From positions 1-45,361 of the forward strand of contig JBGPND010000016.1 of the NCBI GenBank assembly GCA_041487355.1: a DNA stretch of 45,361 nt, read 5' to 3'. This document shows, piece by piece, positions 26,285 to 35,018 of this stretch (its first letter is position 1; each line of letters opens with the position of its first letter). Position numbers and translations under genes: made by a program. This DNA is from JAMXLO01 sp041487355. Lineage in GTDB: Bacteria > Pseudomonadota > Alphaproteobacteria > Acetobacterales > Acetobacteraceae. A model generated the notes under the pieces. It had not been told where the DNA came from. It worked only from the letters and a program-made list of their open reading frames with translations, and did no database searches.

Positions 26285-26721
26285 GATGCCGGTGCTCCAA
26301 TGCCGATCCTGAGCGGGGTGCCGCTTGCGGCGCCGAGCGCATTGCGCAATGCGGTGAGCAAAGCGACGATCGACGGCGCGGCGCGTGGCGGGCGATTGGC
26401 GGCCTGACGTGGCGGAGTCTGCAAGAGCCAACGTGCCGGGCGAAGGTTCGGTGGTGCGTGCTGGAGGGAGAAAGCGCCGTCGCCCGTGTTGATCGTCACG
26501 CCAACGTCGTCCGCTACAACACGTCCCTGGACGCCCCACAACATCAGGCAATCAGCCAACAGCGCACGCAGCTCCGCATGGGTGTACACCTCTCCCGCTT
26601 CGCGGGAGAGGTCGGCGCGCGAAGCGCGGCGGGTGAGGGTGCCACCGGCGGCACCCTCACCCGCGTCGCTGACGCTCCGCGACCTCTCCCGCGAAGCGGG
26701 AGAGGTGTACTCTATTGGCAT
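26281..26721 (-). CDS. Small uncharacterised operon protein carrying an in-frame palindromic element
   Basis: 146 residues. The ATG at 26721 overlaps the hydantoinase stop by one base (TGATG), and the stop overlaps the TTC38-like start (ATGA). This double coupling argues that it is a real gene. Residues 5 to about 45 (from YTSPASRERS to LSREAGEVYT) are encoded by a family B palindromic element. Without it the protein would be about 105 residues, reading MPIEYTHAELRALLADCLML. The rest has no motif I recognise: VVADDVGVTINTGDG, then a Pro/Arg-rich stretch and a C-terminal helix. It could be a small partner of the hydantoinase. Confidence 0.7.
   Translation of the reverse strand: MPIEYTSPASRERSRSVSDAGEGAAGGTLTRRASRADLSREAGEVYTHAELRALLADCLMLWGVQGRVVADDVGVTINTGDGAFSLQHAPPNLRPARWLLQTPPRQAANRPPRAAPSIVALLTALRNALGAASGTPLRIGIGAPAS
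26587..26707. mobile_element. Palindromic element, family B copy 2, inserted in frame
   Basis: 121 bp with ends CACCTCTCCCGC and GCGGGAGAGGTG, flanked by TA on both sides (26585-26586 and 26708-26709). Element plus one TA is 123 bp, exactly 41 codons, and contains no stop in the frame of the host gene. The arms match copy 1 at 709-851. The behaviour recalls the palindromic elements of Rickettsia that persist inside protein genes. Confidence 0.8.
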
Positions 26722-28145
26722 CACAACCGCGGACCGGCGAACATCTCCTCGGCAATCTTGCGGTGCTGCCATTTGCCGTCGGCAATGCTGCCCTTCCACG
26801 TGCCGTTCTCCACCATCACCTTGCCGCGCAGGATCGTCAGGCACGGCCATGCCTCCATGTTGCGGCCCTCCCACGGTGTGTAGTCGGCCTCGTGCAGGTC
26901 CTGCGCGCGGATCACCCGCTTGTCCGCCGGATCCAGCACGCAGATATCGGCATCCGAACCCGCCGCCAGCGCACCCTTCCGCGGATACAGCCCCATGATC
27001 TTCGCCGCGTTGGTCGACACCAGATCGACATAGCGTGACAACGAATAGCCGCGCTTGCCAACCATCTCGGTGTACATCAGCGCCACGCGCGGCTCGACGC
27101 CGGCATTGCCGCCGGTGGTGTCGTCGATGCGCACGCCCTGCAACTTCTTCGCCAGCGTGCAGCAGATTTCGTCGGTGGCGACGCAGTTGATGCAGCCATC
27201 CAGCGTGCCGGCCCACAAAGCCGCCTGGTCCTCCGCCGACTTCAGCGACGGATAGGTGTGATAGATCTGTCCGTTCTGCCGTTGGTAATCCTCAGACGTA
27301 TACAGCATGTACTGATGCAGCGACTCGCCGTAGATCGCCACGCCGCGTGCGCGTGCCTCGCGGATCGCCGATACGCCGGATGCGGCCGAGGTGTGCATCA
27401 TATAGAGCGCGGCCCCGATCTTCTCCGCCAGCCGGATCACGCGGCGGAACGAAATATCCTCCGACAAGGTGTTGTGCACCTCTGCCAAGTTGGCGAAGCC
27501 GGTGCGTCCTTCGCGGATCAGCTTGCCGTACATGTGCATGACGATGTCGTTGTCCTCGGAGTGGATCACGCCGAGGCCGCGATTGGCGGCGAGCACCTGG
27601 AACACCTCCCAGATGTCGCCGAAATCCACCATGCGTCCCTTGCGCGACGGCGTGATGTCGGTGGTGAAGATCTTCACCGTCGGAAAGCCCGCCTGGATCG
27701 CCTCGGCGAGCTGGCCGGGCAGTTCCACCGGCAGATCGCCCTCAACCATGATGTGCTGCGCATAGTCGCAGGCGCAGTGGCCCTTCCAGTCTGCCTCGCG
27801 CCGCTCGATCGCTTCCCGCACATTGGCGCCCTGCGAGGCGCGGGTGAAATCGATCATCGTGGTCGTGCCGCCATGCACCGCGGCGCGTCCCACGACATCC
27901 GGCGGATCGGTGAGACCCGCGCTGCCGTCCGGATTGGGCAGGTGCCACTTGCAATGCACGTGCGGATCGATGCCGCCGGGCATCACGATCTTGCCGCGCA
28001 CATCGATCAGCCGTGCGCCTTCCGGCACCGGCAGGCTGCCGCTCGCGGCCACCGCGACGATGCGCTCGCCGGCGATCGCAATGTCATAGGCGCCGACGCC
28101 CTGTGGCGTGACCACTGTGTCGCCGCGTACCACCAGATCGACCAT
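26721..28145 (-). CDS. Dihydropyrimidinase/D-hydantoinase family cyclic amidohydrolase
   Basis: 474 residues. The full binuclear metal site is visible: His62 and His64 (DPHVHCK), Lys158 expected to be carbamylated (TVKIFTTD), His195, His251 and Asp325 (CVATDEI). Family members hydrolyse dihydropyrimidines, hydantoins or related cyclic imides to N-carbamoyl amino acids. The GGAGGAAGC ribosome site supports the ATG at 28145. There is no pyrimidine-pathway partner (preA/preT, beta-ureidopropionase) in the window. It leads a three-gene operon with the small protein and the TTC38-like protein. The family is sure and the substrate is not. Confidence 0.92.
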   Translation of the reverse strand: MVDLVVRGDTVVTPQGVGAYDIAIAGERIVAVAASGSLPVPEGARLIDVRGKIVMPGGIDPHVHCKWHLPNPDGSAGLTDPPDVVGRAAVHGGTTTMIDFTRASQGANVREAIERREADWKGHCACDYAQHIMVEGDLPVELPGQLAEAIQAGFPTVKIFTTDITPSRKGRMVDFGDIWEVFQVLAANRGLGVIHSEDNDIVMHMYGKLIREGRTGFANLAEVHNTLSEDISFRRVIRLAEKIGAALYMMHTSAASGVSAIREARARGVAIYGESLHQYMLYTSEDYQRQNGQIYHTYPSLKSAEDQAALWAGTLDGCINCVATDEICCTLAKKLQGVRIDDTTGGNAGVEPRVALMYTEMVGKRGYSLSRYVDLVSTNAAKIMGLYPRKGALAAGSDADICVLDPADKRVIRAQDLHEADYTPWEGRNMEAWPCLTILRGKVMVENGTWKGSIADGKWQHRKIAEEMFAGPRL

Positions 28146-28270
28146 CGCTGCTTCCTCCCGGTCTGTCGGCTGGTATGGTTCCGCGTCTGGCGCACAGGGG
28201 CAAGAGCGACACCACTTGCCCGCTCCGGCAGGATGGACTAATCCTTCGGATCGGTTGGAAGGATTATCCC

Positions 28271-28966
28271 ATGGCTGCCCGCTCGGAGATGATCACCGCA
28301 GCCGAGGTCGCTGCAATCGCGCGCATTGACGTTGCCGACGTGCATCGTGTGTTCGACGAGCGGATCCTGCCGGAAGGACTGCTCAGTGACACGGCCGGGC
28401 GCCGCGTCGCGCGCGCGGCAGTGCCTCTGCTGGCATTCTATTTCGGCACCGCCAAGGTGCTGCACGCGGACGCAAGGCGGCAGGTGATTCGAGCGGTCAC
28501 CGGCGTGGGGAAAACCGGTCCGGCGGGTCGGCTCGCCAACCTGCGGCGGCGGCGCAAGCCGCTGCCAGTCGGCGAAGGAGTCACGGTCGATCTCGCGCCA
28601 TTCGTGGCGGAGGCGGATGAACGCACCAGAAAGCTCGAGAAGGCTCGCGCGATGGTCGTTACCGACCCCGAAATCCTGGGTGGCACCTTGCCGGTTATCC
28701 GAGGCACGCGCATCCCAGTGTACGACATCGCTGCTTCGTTGGCAGCCGGGGACAGCCCGGACAAACTCCTGGCAAGCTATCCCAGCCTGAAGCGCGAACA
28801 TGTGGAACTCGCAGCCCTTTACGCCAGCGCGGAGCCGCCGCGTGGTCGGCCCCACCGCCCGTTGGCCGAGCGCCTGCCGCCAGGAGCGCAGGTAATTGCG
28901 TCCGGTTTCGTGCCGAGACCTAAAATCGCGCGCCCGGGACGCAATCGAGAACAGACGTCCGCCTAG
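28271..28966 (+). CDS. DUF433 domain antitoxin-like protein with an extended N-terminus
   Basis: 231 residues from the ATG at 28271. The C-terminal DUF433 domain (about 128-200) carries the typical GTLPVIRGTRIPVYDIA and a helix-turn-helix-like ending (LLASYPSLKREHVELAALYA). DUF433 proteins pair with PIN-like DUF5615 toxins. Most are about 80-110 residues. Here an N-terminal region of about 120 residues resembles a MerR-type or DNA-binding helical segment (EVAAIARIDVADVHRVFDE) and is followed by a basic linker. The partner toxin 37 bp downstream is interrupted by a stop codon. Confidence 0.82.
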   Translation: MAARSEMITAAEVAAIARIDVADVHRVFDERILPEGLLSDTAGRRVARAAVPLLAFYFGTAKVLHADARRQVIRAVTGVGKTGPAGRLANLRRRRKPLPVGEGVTVDLAPFVAEADERTRKLEKARAMVVTDPEILGGTLPVIRGTRIPVYDIAASLAAGDSPDKLLASYPSLKREHVELAALYASAEPPRGRPHRPLAERLPPGAQVIASGFVPRPKIARPGRNREQTSA

Positions 28967-29003
28967 CAGTATCACCTGAATTCCGGCTCATGATCGTTTC
29001 GCC

Positions 29004-29432
29004 ATGAGTCGCGCCAAGTTCCTCATCGATGAATGCCTGAGTGTTGACTTGCCGCCGCTCGCGTGGAAGTGGGGCTATCAAGCCAGCCACGTTCGAGACC
29101 TTGGTCTTCTGCGCCGGGAGGACAGCCAACTCAAGCCCGTGATTCTCCGCGACGACTGGTGCTTCGTGACATGAAACGCGCGTGACTTCCGAGGGGCGGA
29201 CTCAGCACCAGGAAGCAGCGGTGAATATGCTGGAGTGGAACTCCATGCCGGGTTGATATGCTTGCATGGGCCGGACCATGGCTTCGCCAGGGAACAGCAC
29301 TTGGAAGCATTCGCTGTGGCCCTTGATCTCGTCGAACAACAAGGTGGCGACGCGACCAATCTGCGGATCGAGGTCACCTGGAGTGAAGCTGGGATCACCT
29401 ATGATGTCACCAGTTTTCCGCCCGCCCGCTAA
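29004..29432 (+). pseudogene. DUF5615 (PIN-like) toxin gene with an in-frame TGA
   Basis: The frame opens FLIDECLSVDLPPLA and SHVRDLGLL, the N-terminal PIN-like motif with the catalytic Asp and Glu of DUF5615 toxins. It stops at a TGA at 29172-29174 (56 codons). The same frame continues without further stops as NARDFRGADSAPG to HAGLICLHG and ends at 29432, giving 142 residues in total, the normal family length. The TGA sits inside the conserved VT-x-NARDF motif. Either the toxin is dead by nonsense mutation, or the stop is read through or is a sequencing error. No selenocysteine element is apparent. Confidence 0.8.
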
Positions 29433-29438
29433 GCCCCC

Positions 29439-30203
29439 TCACCGCTGTCCCCCGAAGATATCGCGCAGCACCGCGCCGGCCGCGCCGGCTTCCACCGTTT
29501 GCGCTGTCGTCGCCTCGCGGTGCGTCAGATAGGGTGACAGCGCGTGCGCCAGGTTCGGCATCGTCAGTGTCTGCAACCAGATGCGGCCCGGCCCGGTCAA
29601 CTGCACCAGGAAAATCCCGTCGCCGCCGAACAGCGCGTTGGTGATGCCGCGGATCGTGGTGATGTCGAACGACACGCTCTCCTCGAACATGCCCACGTGG
29701 CCGGGATGCACCAGCAGCGTCTCGCCAGGCTCCAGGACGTGGCTGACGATCTCGCCGCCCAGTTCCACCCAGGCGGAACATGTGCCGGCCAGGCGCTGCA
29801 ACACGAAGCCCTCGCCGCCGAACACGCCGGCGCCGAGCGAGCGCTGCAGCGCCATGGTCAGCTCCACCCCGGCGGTGGCGCACAGGAACCCGTGACGGTG
29901 CACGAGGTAGCCGTGGCCGGGCTGCACCTCGACCGGCATGATCTGGCCCGGCACCTTGGCCGCGAACGCCACGGCGCCGGTGCCGCCGGATGCTGCGAAT
30001 TCGGTCATGAACAATCCGCCGCCGGACACCGCGCGTGTGATCGCGCCCCAAAGGCCGCGAGCGCCGGCAGTCATGGTCGTGGTGCGCATCTGCACATTGG
30101 CGGTCATCCAGGACAGTTCGCCGGGCGCCGCGACGATCGTGTCTCCCGGTTCGAGGCCGATCTCGAGCACTGGCATGGTGGTTCCGCTGATACGGGACTG
30201 CAT
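29439..30203 (-). CDS. AIM24/TIGR00266 family protein
   Basis: 254 residues from the ATG at 30203 (a GGAGACC site precedes it). The whole chain is the AIM24 beta-sandwich, with typical blocks ALQRSLGAGVFGGEGFVLQR and VEVQPGHGYLVHRHGFLCAT. The family is widespread in bacteria and archaea and named after a mitochondrial inner-membrane organising protein, but its molecular role in bacteria is unknown. It is divergent from the FAD oxidase gene across about 100 bp that should contain both promoters. Confidence 0.9.
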   Translation of the reverse strand: MQSRISGTTMPVLEIGLEPGDTIVAAPGELSWMTANVQMRTTTMTAGARGLWGAITRAVSGGGLFMTEFAASGGTGAVAFAAKVPGQIMPVEVQPGHGYLVHRHGFLCATAGVELTMALQRSLGAGVFGGEGFVLQRLAGTCSAWVELGGEIVSHVLEPGETLLVHPGHVGMFEESVSFDITTIRGITNALFGGDGIFLVQLTGPGRIWLQTLTMPNLAHALSPYLTHREATTAQTVEAGAAGAVLRDIFGGQR

Positions 30204-30306
30204 GATCGGGGTCTCCGAGGCTGGTTCCGGCGCCACTCTGACATGCCGGTCGGGGCGGTGTCAGCCGAGCTTGCACGCCTGCCGGCCGACGCGGATGCTG
30301 TGCCGC

Positions 30307-31437
30307 ATGGACACGCATGAATTCGACGTCGTGGTGATCGGCGCGGGGATCGCCGGCTCGACCGCCGCGGCAGCACTGGCCGCCGACCGGCGTGTGGCAC
30401 TGATCGAAGCGGAGGAGGTGGCCGGCTATCACACGACCGGCCGCTCCGCCGCGCTGTGGATTCTGAACTATGGCCCGCCCGACGTCCGGCGTCTGACCGG
30501 CCTGTCCCGCGCGTTCTTCGAGGCGCCGCCGGCTGGATTCACGGAATACAAGCTGATGTCGCGCCGGCCGGTCGTGTTTCTGGCGCCCGAGCATTACCGG
30601 GCGGAGTTGGAGCGGGTGCTGGCCGAAGGGCAGGGCCTGCGGGCAGCGAGCATCGCCGAGATCCGCGCCATGGTGCCGGCGTTGCGTCCGGACTACGCCG
30701 TGGCCGCGGCGATCGAGGAAGATGCGTTCGACATGGACGTGGCAGCCCTGCACCAGGGGTTTCTGCGCCAGCTTCGCGCCCATGGCGGTGTGCTGGCGCT
30801 GCGCCATCGCGCGGGTCGGATCGAACGGCGCAACGGGCGCTGGGACGTGCACACCAGCGCCGGCGACGTGTTCCGCGCCCCTGTGGTGGTGAATGCCGCT
30901 GGGGCCTGGGGCGACAAGGTGGCGGAACTGGCCGGCGTCGCGCCAATCGGGTTGACGCCGTGCCGCCGGACCGCCGCGATCATCGATCCTCGGCCGTACG
31001 ACGTGCAGGCCTGGCCGTTGCTGGAGGGCTTCAATCCCGACTGGTACGCCCGTCCGGAGGCGCGAACGCACCTGATGGTTTCCCTGGTCGACGAGACACC
31101 GATGCACCCGCACGACGTGCAGCCGGACGAACTCGATGTTGCCACCGCCATCGACCGGATGCAGCAGGCACTGGACATCGAGGTGCGACGGGTGGAGCGG
31201 AGCTGGGCGGGTCTGCGCACCTTCACGCCGGACCGCAGCCTCGCCTTCGGCTGGGATCGCACGGCGGAAGGCTTCTTCTGGTGCGTCGGCCAGGGCGGCT
31301 ACGGCATCCAGACCTCGCCGGCGGCGGGGCGGCTGGTGGCGGACCTGATCTGCGGGCGGGACCCGGGCGAGGCAGCGGGGATCGTGGCGACGATCGATCC
31401 GAGGCGGTTCAACGGTGCAGCCAGCCGTTGGCCGTGA
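30307..31437 (+). CDS. FAD-dependent D-amino-acid dehydrogenase/oxidase (DauA-like)
   Basis: 376 residues from the ATG at 30307. An open frame extends upstream, but homology starts here. The FAD-binding motif is VIGAGIAGSTAAAALA (10-25), followed by AGYHTTGRSAALW, which closely matches the D-arginine dehydrogenase family, and a C-terminal CVGQGGYGIQTSPAAGRL. The DAO fold oxidatively deaminates D-amino acids or related amines to 2-oxoacids. No amino-acid racemase or deaminase partner is adjacent. The substrate is likely a D-amino acid, but this is not certain. Confidence 0.88.
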   Translation: MDTHEFDVVVIGAGIAGSTAAAALAADRRVALIEAEEVAGYHTTGRSAALWILNYGPPDVRRLTGLSRAFFEAPPAGFTEYKLMSRRPVVFLAPEHYRAELERVLAEGQGLRAASIAEIRAMVPALRPDYAVAAAIEEDAFDMDVAALHQGFLRQLRAHGGVLALRHRAGRIERRNGRWDVHTSAGDVFRAPVVVNAAGAWGDKVAELAGVAPIGLTPCRRTAAIIDPRPYDVQAWPLLEGFNPDWYARPEARTHLMVSLVDETPMHPHDVQPDELDVATAIDRMQQALDIEVRRVERSWAGLRTFTPDRSLAFGWDRTAEGFFWCVGQGGYGIQTSPAAGRLVADLICGRDPGEAAGIVATIDPRRFNGAASRWP

Positions 31438-31440
31438 ACC

Positions 31441-31620
31441 GCCAGTCCCGCATGACCGTCCCCGGGCCTGACCCGAGGATGAGCCCCATACGCATCAGGA
31501 TAGGGACGTGCGCACGAAATATTCTCCCCCTCCCGCAAGGGGAGGGGGAGGACTTTGCCTCACACCGCCGCTTATCCTGATGCGTATGAGGATCGGCCCG
31601 GCCATGAGGGGAGGAGGCAG
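31441..31620. repeat. Nested palindromic repeat between convergent genes
   Basis: The outer weak arms resemble degenerate family A ends. Inside, CATACGCATCAGGATA (31487-31502) pairs perfectly with TATCCTGATGCGTATG (31573-31588). Innermost is the hairpin CTCCCCCTCCC / GGGAGGGGGAG (31524-31550). It fills the space between the convergent FAD oxidase and ABC ATPase genes. Confidence 0.75.
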
Positions 31621-31624
31621 CCGG

Positions 31625-32728
<1,104 letters not shown>

Positions 32729-32764
32729 GGTCTTGTCGTTCCCTCGTGTTGTGCGGTTTGCGGG

Positions 32765-33664
32765 CTAGCCCTTGGTGGCGCCGGCGGTCAGCCCGGCGAC
32801 GTAGTAGTCCATCAGGAAGGCGTAGATGATGATCGGTGGCAAGGATGCGAGCAGGCACGCGGCCATGATCTTGCCCCACTGGAACACGTCGCCGCGGATC
32901 AGGTCGCTGATGATGCCGACCGTCAGCACCATCTGATTGGACGTGTAGAGATAGGCGAGCGGGTACAGGAACGCGCCCCAGCTCACGGTAAAGGCGAAGA
33001 TCGTCGCGGCGATGATGCCAGGCATCGCGACGGGAATGAAGATGCGCCACAGGATCTGCAGATAGCCCGCGCCGTCGATCAGCGCCGCCTCGTCCAGTTC
33101 CTTCGGGATGGAACTGAAATAGCCGATCATGATCCAGGTGCAGAACGGCACCGCCAGCGTCGGATACAGGATCAGCAGGCACCAGACCGAGTTGATCATG
33201 CCGAGCATGCCGATGATCTGGAACAGCGGCAGGAACAGCAGCGAGGCCGGGACAAGGTAGGTCAGGAACACGCCGGTGGCGAGAGTCTGGCTGCCCCAGA
33301 ACCCCATCCTGGCCAGGCTGAACGCGGCGAGTATTGAGATGACCATGCTGATGGCCACGACCCCAATCGTGATCATCACCGAGTTGAGGTAGTAGGTCTG
33401 GAAATTCGGATAGGTGATCAGGTACCAGAAGTTCTCCAGCGTCGGGTGGTGGACGATCCACGGACTGCCTTGTTGCGCCGAGATCTCCTTCGAGGACTTC
33501 AGGCTGGTCATCAGCGTGTAGAACGGCGGCGCCAGGAAAATCACCACGAAGGTGGCAAGCGCGATGTAGCTGCCCCACAGCGCCCAGACGCGCTGGCGGT
33601 GCAGGCTCTTGTGCGTGCGCCGGGTCCGCGGAACGGCCCCGGCGACTGCTGTGCTTGAGCTCAT
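32765..33664 (-). CDS. CUT1-type ABC permease, MalG/UgpE-like
   Basis: 299 residues from the ATG at 33664, overlapping the upstream permease stop (ATGA). It has six transmembrane helices and the EAA loop LDEAALIDGAGYLQILWRIF at about 195-215, which docks to the ATPase. It forms the channel with the next-upstream gene product. The open frame in this phase runs further upstream but is not coding there. Confidence 0.95.
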   Translation of the reverse strand: MSSSTAVAGAVPRTRRTHKSLHRQRVWALWGSYIALATFVVIFLAPPFYTLMTSLKSSKEISAQQGSPWIVHHPTLENFWYLITYPNFQTYYLNSVMITIGVVAISMVISILAAFSLARMGFWGSQTLATGVFLTYLVPASLLFLPLFQIIGMLGMINSVWCLLILYPTLAVPFCTWIMIGYFSSIPKELDEAALIDGAGYLQILWRIFIPVAMPGIIAATIFAFTVSWGAFLYPLAYLYTSNQMVLTVGIISDLIRGDVFQWGKIMAACLLASLPPIIIYAFLMDYYVAGLTAGATKG

Positions 33665-34611
33665 GCCGCGATCTCCTTGCTGCGACGCGTGACGCCACGC
33701 AGGACGAAGAAAGCGGCGAAGGCCAGGATCGGGAACATGAACAGGCTGTCCGCCGCACCGAGCGGGATGTCGCCCGACTGGATGCCGACCTGGAAGGCGT
33801 AGGTGGCAAACACGTGCGTCATGTCCTGCGGCCCGCCCGAGGTGAGGATGCGCACGATGTCGAAGTCGGCGAAGGTCACGATCAGGCTGAACAGCACGGT
33901 GATCGCGATGATGTTGCGCATCATCGGCAGGGTGACGAAGAACAGCTTCTGCATCGCGCTGGCGCCGTCGATCGCCGCCGCCTCGTAGAGCTGCTCGGGC
34001 ACCGACTTCAGCGCGGCGAGATACATGATCATGAAGAACGGCGTGCCGAACCACACGTTCACCGTGATGGTGCAGAACCGCGCGATCCAGCCCACGCCCA
34101 GCCACGGCACGGACTCGAAGCCAAACTGGTTCAGGATCCAGTTGAACGCCGAATAGGAGGGGTCGAACATCCACCACCAGGTCAGCGTGGACAGCGCCAG
34201 CGGGATCACCCAGGGCACCAGCAACAGGCCGCGCCAGATGCGCTGGTTCCTGCCAGGGATGTTGTGCATCAGGTGGGCGAGGACGAAGCCGAGCAGCGCC
34301 TTGAACACCACCGCGGTGACGGCGAACAGGCAGCTTTGGAAGATGACGAGCTGGAAGGTGTTGCGCTTCAACAGGAACGCGAAGTTCGACAGACCGACGA
34401 AGGCGGTCATCTTCTTGTTCAGCATGCTGAGATAGATCGCGTAGAACGCCGGATAGATGACGAAGCCGGTGACCAGCACGATCAGCGGCAGGCACAGGAA
34501 GAAGGCGATGGTGGATCGCCGCTGCGCGAAGCGCTTCATGGTGCCGGCACGGCGGGTGCCCGCCATGGCTGGCGTCATCACGCCGACCGGAACGCTCGTG
34601 CCATCAGCCAT
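33661..34611 (-). CDS. CUT1-type ABC permease, MalF/UgpA-like
   Basis: 316 residues. After a cytoplasmic N-terminal tail of about 30 residues come six transmembrane helices. The EAA loop is YEAAAIDGASAMQKLFFVTL (about 212-231). It lies downstream of two solute-binding-protein genes, separated by a 407-bp gap that holds stable hairpins. Confidence 0.95.
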   Translation of the reverse strand: MADGTSVPVGVMTPAMAGTRRAGTMKRFAQRRSTIAFFLCLPLIVLVTGFVIYPAFYAIYLSMLNKKMTAFVGLSNFAFLLKRNTFQLVIFQSCLFAVTAVVFKALLGFVLAHLMHNIPGRNQRIWRGLLLVPWVIPLALSTLTWWWMFDPSYSAFNWILNQFGFESVPWLGVGWIARFCTITVNVWFGTPFFMIMYLAALKSVPEQLYEAAAIDGASAMQKLFFVTLPMMRNIIAITVLFSLIVTFADFDIVRILTSGGPQDMTHVFATYAFQVGIQSGDIPLGAADSLFMFPILAFAAFFVLRGVTRRSKEIAA

Positions 34612-35018
34612 TATATCCTCCCTTGCCGGGTCCGAGCGGTGGGAACGCCACCACGCGGGTCGCGGCGAAAAGCTTTCGAGTTCGTCTGCCGTCCGGGCAA
34701 CCGCCCAGCAGCCTACGGCATGGACGCAAAGCGGGAATTGGGCGGCCGGAGCGGCTGCCCATTGCGGTTCGCGACTGCGCGAGATGCGTCAGAATCTCGC
34801 CCTCATGCACGTACCCCCCGCGCCGCCCGGTGTGCGCCGGACGATGCTCCAAAGCCAAAACCCCTGCCCACGGCGGTTGCTGCCCGCCTTGATCGGCTGC
34901 TTCCCTGCCTGCAATCCAGGCAGGGTCGCGACCGTGTCGTTATTGGTACTCAGGCTACGCTAGCGGCTGGCGTGGCGTTGTGCAACGCCAGCTTTGCTCC
35001 AGTTTCCCGAGAAACCGA
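34612..35018. other. 407-bp gap between solute-binding-protein and permease genes
   Basis: No convincing gene on either strand. It holds two perfect hairpins: CCCTGCCT-n7-AGGCAGGG (34903-34925), and a second listed as a terminator-like site at 34973-34990. No clear promoter, repeat copy or RNA gene is seen. The rest is unremarkable GC-rich sequence. Confidence 0.6.
34973..34990 (-). terminator. Hairpin downstream of the solute-binding-protein gene
   Basis: TGGCGTTG-TG-CAACGCCA, perfect 8-base arms with a two-base loop, about 29 bases past the stop. Hairpins here commonly keep binding-protein mRNA more abundant than the permease mRNA. There is no T-run, so full termination is not implied. Confidence 0.5.

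Noticed and set aside
29172..29174. In-frame TGA read as selenocysteine in the DUF5615 toxin
   Set aside because: The family does not use selenocysteine, and I see no bSECIS-like hairpin right after the codon. Nonsense mutation or error is simpler.
34612..35018. A small RNA or gene in the 407-bp gap of the transporter cluster
   Set aside because: Only hairpins are visible. There is no promoter, conserved RNA fold or coding signal that I can support.
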